In this document: piece by piece, positions 12,231-22,300 of the stretch
Layout of the letters: each line of letters begins with the position of its first letter
How positions within the stretch are numbered: position 1 is the first letter of the stretch
Assembly: GCF_000226095.1 (NCBI RefSeq)
Contig: NC_016474.1
Coordinates: forward strand, 1,860,001 to 1,924,000
Origin: Thermothelomyces thermophilus ATCC 42464
Lineage: Eukaryota > Ascomycota > Sordariomycetes > Sordariales > Chaetomiaceae
Length of the DNA stretch: 64,000 nt
Direction: 5' to 3'
The notes under the pieces: model-generated
What the model was told of the DNA's origin: nothing
Seen by the model: only the letters and a program-made list of their open reading frames with translations
The model's database searches: none
Translations under genes and position numbers: made by a program

Positions 12231-13496
12231 TCAGGTCGGAGTTTCAAGGTCTGGCATTGCCCCAGGCATGGGTCCAGATACGGAAAACATGTCCTCGGGT
12301 CGTGGTCGCCGCCGGTATCTCAATGACTCATGGCCCCTGTCAACTCGCACATCCGCCTCAGCTTCGACCTCGCCCCGAGCTTCCATACGTAGGTCCTTAG
12401 CGACTTCCATACCCTTTGTCTTGCTCAGGGAGCGTTCCGCGTCAGCGATCGCTTCATCACCGCCACGTGTGTTTCTCTTTCGGGGCCACAAGCTTGGCAA
12501 GGCTATTTCCTGAAATCTCGGCTCGACACATCGTTCGTCAAACCAGCGATGGAGACGCGACTCAACCAGCTGCGCAATCTTGGGCACGTCCTGTAATCTT
12601 GAGCGACTCCCCATCAAACTGCGAATGGAGAAGTCGAGTCTGTAGTCGTCGAGAAACGTGAAGGTCATCTTTGTAGGCGTATTCTCTGAGGGGTTGCTCG
12701 GGATAAACGAGATGGACAGGGTGCCGCTGAACCGCACAACTGACACGGCCAGAGCGACAGGCAGAACCGCACTGAGACGTTTCGGGTAGTTGAGAAGTAA
12801 TTTTGTCTCGACGCCCAGAGTGATCATATCACTCAGGTCAACGTCCATCCTTGCCTGAAGCCGTGCACCTTCCCGTGTGGCCTTGCTCGCATCAAAGGCT
12901 TTACCCGAAGGATAACTAAGGCCATTTTCGTCCACGGGTATGATGCGGCAATTGCTGAAGATGGGAAAGTCCTCGCCAAGACTTAGCTCAGTAATGCGAA
13001 TCTCGTCGACAAAGTCCGGGCGTGAAGCCCCGTTGAGAGCTTTGGTGAGGGAAGTGAGGATGGCGTCGTCATGTTGGGCGTCACTGCGAAACTGCGCAAT
13101 TGTTTGGGCTACCAGCACGTTGAACCAGTCCAAACTCTCCGGCTGGTGACTATCCACCTTGTAATAGGTCTTATCGAGAATGGAGCCGATCGTAAGAGTT
13201 GGCGGGCTCGGGCGTAAGATGCTGGACTTCTTCCTGTTGAGGGTAGGTTGCTGGGCCGCTTGTCGTGTGCTCGATTCCTTGAGGCTCAGGAGCGACTTCT
13301 TGTGGGCGAGTGTCCGGGATCGTCGTTCGTTAGCACGAATGGATGCGGTAATTTCGGGCGATGGGGATTCGCCAAAGATGAAGAACTTGATGAAAGCTGC
13401 GAGCAGGAGCACTATCGAGAGCTGCCCGAGGATGAAGCCCTGCGTAAAGGAGAGGCTGGGCTCGCGCGACAGTTGGGTTAACAACATGCCACACAT
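12231..13496 (-). CDS. mmm1: Maintenance of mitochondrial morphology protein 1 (ERMES subunit)
   Basis: Single exon of 421 residues. Mmm1 is the ER-anchored subunit of the ERMES tether that links ER to mitochondria and passes lipids with Mdm12 and Mdm34. A short lumenal N-terminus with SLSFTQGF precedes one membrane helix (about residues 20-42, [20 protein letters not shown]). A Ser-rich linker follows, then the lipid-binding SMP domain (about 117-333), starting [20 protein letters not shown] and ending near [15 protein letters not shown]. The tail is Arg/Glu-rich. I chose the ATG at 13496; a GTG-initiated extension to 13520 overlaps a GTGAGT sequence that could instead be a splice donor from a 5' exon, so the first few residues are open. 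It is divergent from vps45, with 541 bp between the two starts. Confidence 0.93.
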   Translation of the reverse strand: MCGMLLTQLSREPSLSFTQGFILGQLSIVLLLAAFIKFFIFGESPSPEITASIRANERRSRTLAHKKSLLSLKESSTRQAAQQPTLNRKKSSILRPSPPTLTIGSILDKTYYKVDSHQPESLDWFNVLVAQTIAQFRSDAQHDDAILTSLTKALNGASRPDFVDEIRITELSLGEDFPIFSNCRIIPVDENGLSYPSGKAFDASKATREGARLQARMDVDLSDMITLGVETKLLLNYPKRLSAVLPVALAVSVVRFSGTLSISFIPSNPSENTPTKMTFTFLDDYRLDFSIRSLMGSRSRLQDVPKIAQLVESRLHRWFDERCVEPRFQEIALPSLWPRKRNTRGGDEAIADAERSLSKTKGMEVAKDLRMEARGEVEAEADVRVDRGHESLRYRRRPRPEDMFSVSGPMPGAMPDLETPT

Positions 13497-14037
13497 TGTC
13501 CAATGGTCAGCGGAACTCACGTAGGCTCAGAACCCGCCGGACACACATCCTGCGCCATGTTGTCTGGGAAGGCCTAATAAACCTGCGGCGAGTTTGCATT
13601 GCGGGTTTCCTAAGTGACGTTGCGATGTGGTGGAGCCGACGGGGTCCCTGGATTGCTAGCTGCCGTCATCTTTCTCTGCTTATCTTATCGGCTCTATGTG
13701 CTGCACCTGCGCAGCTACCTAGGTAATCCGTACAGGTGGCCTGGACCCCTGGAGAGGGCGTCTTGGCGGGCAATTGCAGGGAACCTGAGCTAGGCCAACT
13801 TCCCATCAATCCTCAGAACTTACCTTACATTCGACCCAAGTCGGGAGGAACTTGCTACCTTGATGAGGAGGCTGCTGCCCCCCCGTCCCCCCCAAAAAAC
13901 GGTTGCTCCAGATTTCATGCAGACAAGCAGATTTCATGCGGGCAAGCATGCAACCTTGGCTGCTAAGCAATGCATAGTCCGAGCTTGTCAACCCACACGG
14001 CTTTAATTGATTGAATCGCCTCAGTTCGCCTTCCAAG
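13497..14037. promoter_or_regulatory. Shared divergent promoter of mmm1 and vps45
   Basis: A 541-bp head-to-head interval, so it must hold both promoters. It contains a C-rich run followed by A's near 13878-13900 and one copy of GTAATCCGTAC at 13723-13733. No TATA box or known factor site stands out. Confidence 0.5.
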
Positions 14038-15871
14038 ATGGACGTGGTTCAGGCCGCGTCGGGCTATGTCACCAAAATGGTGACGGCCGGCGAGAGCGCA
14101 ACGGGGGCGCCGTCGGCCAAAATGAAGATTCTGCTTCTGGATAGGGAGACGCTGCCCTTCGTCTCGACGGCTGTCACCCAGTCCGCCCTCCTCAACCACG
14201 AGGTCTATCTCATGGACCGCCTCGACAACCCGAACCGCGAGAAGATGCGCCACCTGCGATGTCTGTGTTTTGTAAGACCTCATCCAGATTCGATCGGTCT
14301 CCTCATCGATGAGCTGCGGGAGCCGAAGTACGGGGAATACCACCTGTTCTTCAGCAACGTCATCAAGAAGTCAACCCTTGAGCGATTGGCCGAGGCCGAC
14401 GACCATGAGGTGGTCAAGCTAGTCCAGGAATATTTCCTCGACTACGTTGTCATAAATCAAGATTTCTTCTCGCTTAACATGTCACTGCCCATGCATCGGC
14501 TATGGGGCGGCAACCCAGACACGTGGAACACAGATGCCCTGCAGCGGGCCACCGACGGCGTCATCAGCGTCCTTTTAAGCCTCAAAAAGAAACCTCTGAT
14601 CAGATACCAGAAGACCAGCCCGCTGGCCAAGAAGCTCGCTTCGGAAGTGAGGTACTACATCAACCAAGAAAACCAATTATTTGACTTTCGTAAAGTCGAC
14701 ACGCCTCCCATCCTCTTGATCCTGGACCGGCGAGAAGACCCTATAACGCCTCTGCTCATGCAGTGGACGTACCAAGCCATGGTGCACCATCTTTTGGGAA
14801 TTAAAAACGGCCGAGTTGACCTCAGCAGTGTTCCGGATATTCGGCCAGAGCTCAGGGAAATTGTCCTCTCACAGGACCAAGACCCCTTTTTCAAGAAGAA
14901 CATGTATCTCAACTTTGGCGATCTCGGAAGCAACATCAAGGACTACGTGGAGCAGTACCAGGCAAAGACCCAAAACAATGCCGGCATCGAATCAATAGAC
15001 GACATGAAGCGCTTCATTGAGCAATACCCTGAGTTCAGAAAGCTCTCGGGTAACGTGAGCAAACACGTCACGCTCGTCTCTGAGCTCAGCAGGCGAATCA
15101 GTGCGGAAAACCTTATGGAAATCAGCGAGTTAGAACAGAGCATAGCCTGCAACGACAACCATGCAGCAGATCTAAAGGTATGCTAGCCTCCCCCCTTTCT
15201 CCAAAACCGACCCCTCCTTTTTGGCAACGGCCCAACACTGACAAACGGAGCAGAAACTCCAATCCCAGATTCAGAACCCCTCCATCCCCGCCGACAACAA
15301 GGTCTCGCTCGTCGCCCTCTACGCGCTGCGCTACGCCAGACACCCGTCCAACGCCCTGTCGATGCTGACCGACCTGCTCGTCGCAGCCGGGGGCGTGCCC
15401 GCCCGCAAGGCAGCCCTCATCTCCCAGCTGCTCACCTACCACAACTCATTGCAGCAGCAGTCGGCCTCGGCCGCGTCGGGCATCACCGAGCTGTTCGAGT
15501 CGGCGGGACTCTTCAGCTCTGCGAGCTCGCGCTTCAAGGGCCTGAAGGGCGTCGAGAACGTGTACACCCAGCACTCGCCGCTGCTGGAGACCACGCTGCA
15601 CCAGTTGATCAAGGGCAAGCTGCGCGAGACGCAGTACCCATTTGTCGAAGGGGGCGGGACCACGCGGGACAAGCCGCAGGACGTGGTGGTATTTATCGTG
15701 GGCGGCGCGACGTACGAAGAGGCGAAGACGGTGGCCGGCATCAATGCCTCCAGCCCGGGCGTCAGGGTGGTATTGGGCGGTACGACGGTGCATAATGCGG
15801 CGACGTTCCTGGAGGAGGTCGAGGATGCCGTTGGGGGCTGGCCAGAGGTGGGGGCGGGAAGGAGACGATAG
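14038..15871 (+). CDS. vps45: Vacuolar protein sorting protein 45 (Sec1/Munc18 family)
   Basis: Two exons, 14038-15177 and 15254-15871, giving 585 residues, which is the usual Vps45 length. Vps45 binds the syntaxin Tlg2 and its SNARE complex to drive endosomal/TGN vesicle fusion. Visible SM-family features are MKILLLDRETLPFVSTAVTQ near the start, then EVYLMDRLDN, then PILLILDRREDPITPLLMQW with the conserved DRxxDP-type block, and a C-terminal VVVFIVGGATYEEAKTV. The ATG at 14038 is preceded by CCAAG. The intron runs from a GTATGC donor to GAGCAG, and the frame KLQSQIQNPSI continues cleanly. It converges on gsh2, with 281 bp between the stop codons. Confidence 0.95.
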
Positions 15872-16152
15872 AGCTACCATGGGGGAAGGCTGTCTTGTTT
15901 CGTGTAGGGAGGAGGATCGGCCAACGGGCGTTGCTTGAAATTTTGTGGATGTTTGTGTGCGTGTGGATTGTGTCTTCGTTCTTCCCGGTTTCGGTAATCA
16001 TTCAATATGAGCAGCAAATACCTACGTGACAGCAGGCGAACGCCCACGTGCCACGAGTCCCCTACGCCGCTTCAGCTTTTTAAACGCCTGCTCTATTCCG
16101 GCTCTATGTACGCTCTTACGGAATCTCTTCATTGCATGCCACCTCACCCGCT

Positions 16153-17869
16153 CTAGACCAACCGGCAAGAATCCATACACCCGTACCCCGCCGCTACACC
16201 CCCTTCCTCGCTCTGATCGCCCTTTGTCCGCAACAGGTACCCGCTTTCCTCGTTCCGCAGAACCGCCCCAGTCTTCTGGTCCCACAGGCACGTCCCGTAG
16301 ATCCCCAGCTCGCAGATGACACCGCCGTGCTCCAGCTTCCCGTTCCGCAGAATGGTGTTCACCAGGGGCGGCGGCGTGATCAGCTCCATCAGAATGTACG
16401 AACCCCAGTGGCTCTCGGGGATCTCGCTCAGCCTCCGCGGGATGGCCGTCCGGTAGAAGTTGTTCCCGCCGCCCTCGCGCTGCGGCTTCATGACGAACCG
16501 CTTGCACTCCTCCGGGTCCGTCGCGAGCCGCCGCGCCTCCAGCCCCGCGGGGCTGGTGTCCAGGGGGTAGATGTTGGCGAACGTCTTCCAGAGGGCCTGG
16601 TAGGTGGCGTCGCCGTCGCTGTCGGGGACGAAGCGGCGCAGGGCGCCCGGGCCGGAGGTGACGGCTTCCGGGGTGGCGAGTACCTGCTGGACCTTCTTCA
16701 TGCCGGCCAGCTGGGTGAGCACCGACGGGCAGGCGATGGCTGCCGAGCGCTCGATCTGGTAGCGTGCTTCCCAGGCCGACTGGGACGGGTAGTCCGCTGG
16801 GCCGTATCCGGCGCGGAGGTAGACGACGGCGACCTCGAAGGTGCGGGCAGGGTTCTGGGGTGGGTGGTAGAGGAGCTGACGGCCCGGGGAGGAAGGGGGG
16901 ATGGTTGTATGCGTGAGGATCTGAGAGAAGGGGAGGCGGAAGACGGGGATGGGTTCCGCGCCAGAGGACCGGAGGGCGTATTCCAAGTGGCGCTGGTCGA
17001 AGACGTTGCGCTCCTCGTCCTGGACGAGGAAGAGGACGCAGGTCTGGTGGCCAAGGGCGGACTTCCCGTAGGCGTGGAATGCAGCTGCTAGTCCTGCGGC
17101 GAGGCCCTCCGCGCTGGGATTGGGGGGGAGGTCGGCAGGGGGGAGCGACACCGGTTCCTTTAGGAGGGGATACTCGGTTTTGGCGAGATGTCTTGCAAGC
17201 CTCAGCGGTGTTCCTAGCAGTCAGGACCCGGGTAACATACTTGTGGAGCAAAGAAGTCTGAGTGGAAAGCCCCCCAAACGAGGATGCGATGGTGTTGAAC
17301 TCGACTTGCTTGATCTGGAGGTTGTCGCCATCCTGGTGGACCATGTAGTCGGACCGGAAGAGGCCGAGGCTGAGATTCTAAGTGACGTACAGTCAACCAC
17401 CAAGGAATCGCAAGCCCGAAGTGAGATGGATTTACCTGGACATAGCCCTCCTCTTTCACCCGCAGGTGAACCTTCCACAGGTTGGCAATGAAGTCGTCGC
17501 CTCCAGCGACCCTGTCGCCGGTCAGAGGACACCAACGAGAGCCTCACGGCGATGAGATGGGGATACCCACTCCTGCACAAGACTGCCGAGGTACTCCTCA
17601 TCCTGGCTGATGCGGGCGTACAGCTCATTGTACTTGGTTTGGATGGCCCTGGCCTCCTCGAAACAGGCTTTGGGGAACGGGCTCGGGAAGAGTGTTACTG
17701 GGGCGCTAATGGCCAGAGCCCCTTCGAATTCACCGTCGGCAAATGCCGGAGGGGGCCGTACAGCAAGGCCGTTCGCAATGGTCCAGTCCTTGATGGTTTG
17801 CACGAGCTGGTCTCTCTCCACACCATCATCCAGGGTCGGCGGATAGATTCCCCCGATTAGGGAAGACAT
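16153..17869 (-). CDS. gsh2: Glutathione synthetase (eukaryotic type)
   Basis: Ligates gamma-glutamylcysteine and glycine with ATP, the second step of glutathione synthesis in the cytosol. Proposed exons on the minus strand are 17548-17869, 17436-17500, 17241-17377 and 16153-17191, about 520 residues. Diagnostic blocks are FRSDYMVHQDG, the substrate block KQVEFNTIASSFGGLS, the glycine-rich ATP loop FVMKPQREGGGNNFYR and ILMELITPP. Two junctions are uncertain. Intron 1: the best donor (GTATCC at 17566) leaves the wrong frame, so I use GTGAGG at 17547 with a 47-bp intron. Intron 3: two in-frame acceptors 9 nt apart are possible (17192 or 17201). The ATG at 17869 is solid. Family certainty is very high; the exact residues at the two joins are not. 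Confidence 0.92.
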
Positions 17870-19386
17870 TGTGTTGGAGTTTCCGTAGTGATGGTGGTGG
17901 TGGTTGTCCTCGATGGCGAAGATCGGCGTCTTTTGTCTGCGCTGTTGACTGCAGTTTCAACCCACCTAGATTTCAGGAAACAATAATGCATTCCGTTATG
18001 TGTTCCGACCGGCTCCCTGCGCCAACACGATAGTCCGGCGGCACCGGGGATGCTTACAAAGCTTGAAAAATTTAGCCTTCGTTGCTAAGTGGAATTCCTC
18101 CGAGTGGCTCGGCCCAAAAAAATGTCTAGCTGGTCGACAATATGAAACCCTTTGGTTCTCCCAAATCCAGAGGTCAATACACCCCCCCACCCAATGAAGC
18201 TTCGTGGGACGAAGTTGATAATATTCTCTGGTGTGACCCCGCGCTTGCTTCAACCATTCCCGTGGGGTTCGTCTCAGCGTTATCTTATCAGGATCGCTGG
18301 AGTAATTTCGTACAGTGCGCTTAAACGCATACTAGAATAGGAAATTGAGGATCTGTGTTATCTGCGAGCAGTTCTCTACAATGATTCGCGAAGAGTAAAA
18401 AAAGACTAGGAAAACCAAACCAAAATTTCTAGCTTTATAAGGAACTACAGGTAGCTTCTCGCTCAAACCATTGCTTTGTTGTTCGGTCCCAGCACGCTGA
18501 CTCTAAACATAGAGCACAGTACAAGGAGTAACTACACATCAGGTATCGCACTGTCGAGCCCGAACTTCCCTAGCGCCTTTCATCAGCTGAACACGCGTTG
18601 GAAAGAACGGAGCACATACTTCGACGCGATTGTCACTGACCGACTAGGTATTACCAGTAGTTCATTGATGCAGCGACGCCAACTGCGAACTTGAGCACTT
18701 AACCTTCCCCCGCCCATATTTTCGAGGTTTTTGAGATCGCTCTTGTTCCCGCCGCTTTGGATTTGCGCCGCAGAGCGGCTGCAAAGCTTAATAGGTTCGC
18801 TCAGATGCTGGCTTAGATTCAAGCGACCCTTCCCTCGTTTGCCATGGATATTTTAGATTGACGAGGTTTGCCGACAGTCAGTTTACCAGACTCGGTTCTG
18901 AAGCCTCTGCGCTTTTACTGCTGAAGGGGCACCGAGCAGAACATTCATAATACCAAGACTAAACTTCTTCCTGGCTGCTAACAGCCGCAGGATGAGAGGA
19001 GCGCCGAGCGAAAACATCACCTTCTCTATGCCTGTAAGTCGCCTACTGATCAATTTAGCCCTTTCGCCTCAAGATTTGAGCTCGCGATTGTTAAATTCAA
19101 CGGCATTAACCCGTGCCCCCCACCACTTCCTCCCCTCCATGCCTGAACTGTCTCCCACTATTTCCATACGCTCAACCATTTGCGAACCCAGTCACCCATT
19201 CCCTCCCCCCTTCCCCCCCCCCCCCCCCGCTTTTCAACGGGCGCGCGGCGGCACTACTCTCGCGCGCGCTCTTGCACCGAGTGGCTTTGACTTTAGTTTG
19301 CAATCCCATTCTTGGGGATTCTGTCGTCATACAAGCCTCTGTTGCTGATTCCACAGCTGCCCAAGGAAACTTGATCACCAATCAGC
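17870..19386. other. Divergent intergenic region between gsh2 and the SNF2 gene
   Basis: Holds both promoters. No coding frame was recognised across 1.5 kb. The right end is pyrimidine-rich (about 19100-19250) and is likely the core promoter or leader of the SNF2 gene. A run of 16 C's lies at 19213-19228. Confidence 0.5.
19213..19228. repeat. Poly(C) tract of 16
   Basis: Sixteen consecutive C's in the upstream region of the SNF2 gene, within a wider CT-rich stretch. Could be a promoter element of the nucleosome-depleting kind or simply an unstable homopolymer whose length is poorly known. Confidence 0.8.
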
Positions 19387-22300
19387 ATGGCAGGGGACGA
19401 TCAGAGCGATCCTTTTCTCTGGGAAGAGGATAGGGTGGTGCAAGAACTTTGCACCGCGAACCGATCATGGAAAGCGCCTGCTGCAAAGCGATTGCCAGAT
19501 CCTGTGGCCCTTGAAGCGAAACTTCGTGAGTGCGGAGTCGATGGCCAATCGCTTCTGACATACGAGGACGAATTCGGCTTTGACCAACTGTGGGCTGCCC
19601 TGGGAGTCAAAAAGCTGCCTCATCAACTCTCACTCAAAGATGCCATCACCCAACTGAGAAGGCGTAGCAAGAAATATCGGGAATGGAAAGCTCAGCAACT
19701 AGCTGCCAGTCAACTGCTTGACGAGGAGGAACATGACTCTGCAGTCAAGTCACATCCTTACGAGCCAGCTGATCTGGAGCATGTCGGTCAAGCCGCGCCT
19801 GTTTCCCAACCAGACCACGACAACGCCACTCCTCACCCCGGGGCACCTGTGCCGGGTTTGGCAATCCCCTTTCAGGGCGTCCTGTCTCCGACTCTATCGG
19901 CCTCCGTCGATCGTGACTTACCCACTTCTCAAGTTCTGCAAACTGCGCAGGAGAACACGGAGGAGCCTCCTAGCAAGAAGAGGAGAATCGCGCCCACGAA
20001 TATATCCAACAACACCACGGGTAATAGCGCCTTCGCCATCATTCCAACCGAGGGGGACGTGGTTCTGAGAGCGGACCTTCTCTCAAGAGATCCAGTAGAA
20101 ACTATCCTACAAGAGGACGAATCTTCTGGTTTTCTAGGCCCTGGCATTCTGCGGCCGGCACAGCTCTTCGAGCCAGAATTGTTGGATGCCGCAGATCTAG
20201 CCGAACAGGACTTTGTACTGCTGCCGAGACAACTTCCTGCAGGACGGCGCATCCAGGTTTCGGCCGCAATGAAGCGATTTCTTCGGGCAAGCCTCGCAGA
20301 TCGCCTGAGAATGAGCGCTCACGGTCGTGAAGAAGAGTCGGAATACGGGCCATCCGATGATGAGAGTGTCGATTCCGAGACGTGGCGAGAGTACCAACAA
20401 GAAGAAGCAGAGCGGGCGGCGATGGAAGCGGGCAAAGATGCGGACAATGAGCGGCTTCTCAGTAAAGAGGAAGTGGCCGAGGCGGTTCGCACTGCAATAC
20501 AAGAGCTGGAGACCCGATGGCTGATCGAGAAGAAGCCCAAATACGACCTCAAAGCTCTCAAAACATGGCAGGACGCCCGCCGCAACCCCAACCGCGTGGC
20601 CTTCATAGAGTCGGCGAAGAGAGAGTTGGACCACTTCGCCAGTCGCATCGCGCTCTACTCCAAACACATCGTTGACCAGCCTTGGACCGTCAAGAATGAT
20701 GTCCAGCGCAAGGCCTCTGGCATTTTAGAGGCAAGCGTTTTTGACAAGAAGCGCCAGGCTTGGCTCATCGACGTAGTCGAGAGCCCTGTCCGGCCCCCAA
20801 AACCATCCACCCTTCCTCGTCCAACGCCTAAGCGCGCGGAGCCATCGGTAGTTGTTGATGACGAAGAGGTCTTAACGAGCGACTCGGATGATTTGGGCTC
20901 GTTTATAGAAAATGATGACGACATCGCTCCTATTATCCATGAAGAGATGGACATTGATTCTGAGCCTCCCGAACAACAGGTTCCTGCCACAGCAAGCTCA
21001 GATAGTACTGCTACTGGCTCTCCTGGTAGCAGAGCGGGCGCTAGGTCTTCGGCAGCCCGAGTATTATCCTCGGAGCAACAAGCCAACAACGATTTGACAT
21101 CCACTGTCCCCGCGCCCAGAAAGGCCAAATCCGAGCCGCTCTCAGTGCCAGCAACTCCGCACCGAACCAGGATTTCAGCTCCCGAAATCATTGAGATTGA
21201 ATCATCCCCATCCCCGACCAAGCAACTCCTCGAAGTCCCGGGGCTCGATGATTTGGACAGCCTCGAGAAAATTGGCGAGATTGGGATCGAGTACTGGCAA
21301 AAGAATGAAGATCCCAAACGGCTCGTAGTGGCGGTGCTGTGTGACTGGTCTGACACGAAAAGGAAAATGGTCTACGAGGTGATCAAGGACCACGATCACC
21401 CTGAAATATGGGCGAAGTACATTGCTCCGGTTCTCGATACTCGAGAGGACCTCTCTTCAGCAGCAGCCGGCTTGGAGACATTCTTGATCTGTCGCCTCTT
21501 CGATGCCTACGTGAGCAAGAGCGCTAAGCGATCTTTCAGCTCAGTTCTGAGGACCATCACCTGTAATAGAATTAAGCGTGAAGGAAACTTGTTTGCCAGT
21601 TTCTGCGCACTGCTCAGAAGGATTCTCCCGATCTTTCTACGCCTTGTTCCGCAGACGCCGACTCAAGGAGTCCCACAGACACCAAGAAATCGAGAGCAGA
21701 GGAGTCAGACGCCGGCTGAGGCGCAGGAATCTCCGGACAACCCCAGCGCTTCAGAGGAATCTTCGTCAGATGATCACACCGTTCCGTCGACTAAGAAGCG
21801 ACGGCGGGTCAAGCGTCGCGACGCACAGGCGGCGAAAGTTCGGTCCGACGTACTCAAGCGCAACGAGGAGCTTGCCAGACGCACGCGTGAGCTGCGTGAG
21901 CGACTCGCCCAGCAGGGACCCGACTCGAACAAGCATACGCGCCTCATTGTCAACGAGACTAAAGAATCCGATGACCAGGCGTTGATCTACATCAACGATC
22001 ACATCGGTAGCAAGATCAAGGATCACCAGATTGAGGGCGTGAGGTTCATGTGGAACCAGCTTGTCGTCGAGTCGAGTGTCCGGCAAGGCTGCTTGCTCGC
22101 ACACACCATGGGCCTCGGGAAGACGATGCAGGTGATTACCCTTTTAGTGGTCATTGCCGAGTCGTCGGCATCGCCTGATGAATCTGTGCGCTCCCAAATC
22201 CCGGAGGATCTGCGGGAATCGAAAACACTCATCCTCTGTCCCCCGAGCTTGCTGGACAATTGGCACGAAGAAATCCACATGTGGGCGCCCAACGGCATCC

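Noticed and set aside
16132-17091. 319-codon open frame antisense to gsh2
   Set aside because: It is a shadow of the glutathione synthetase exon, which carries all the conserved motifs.
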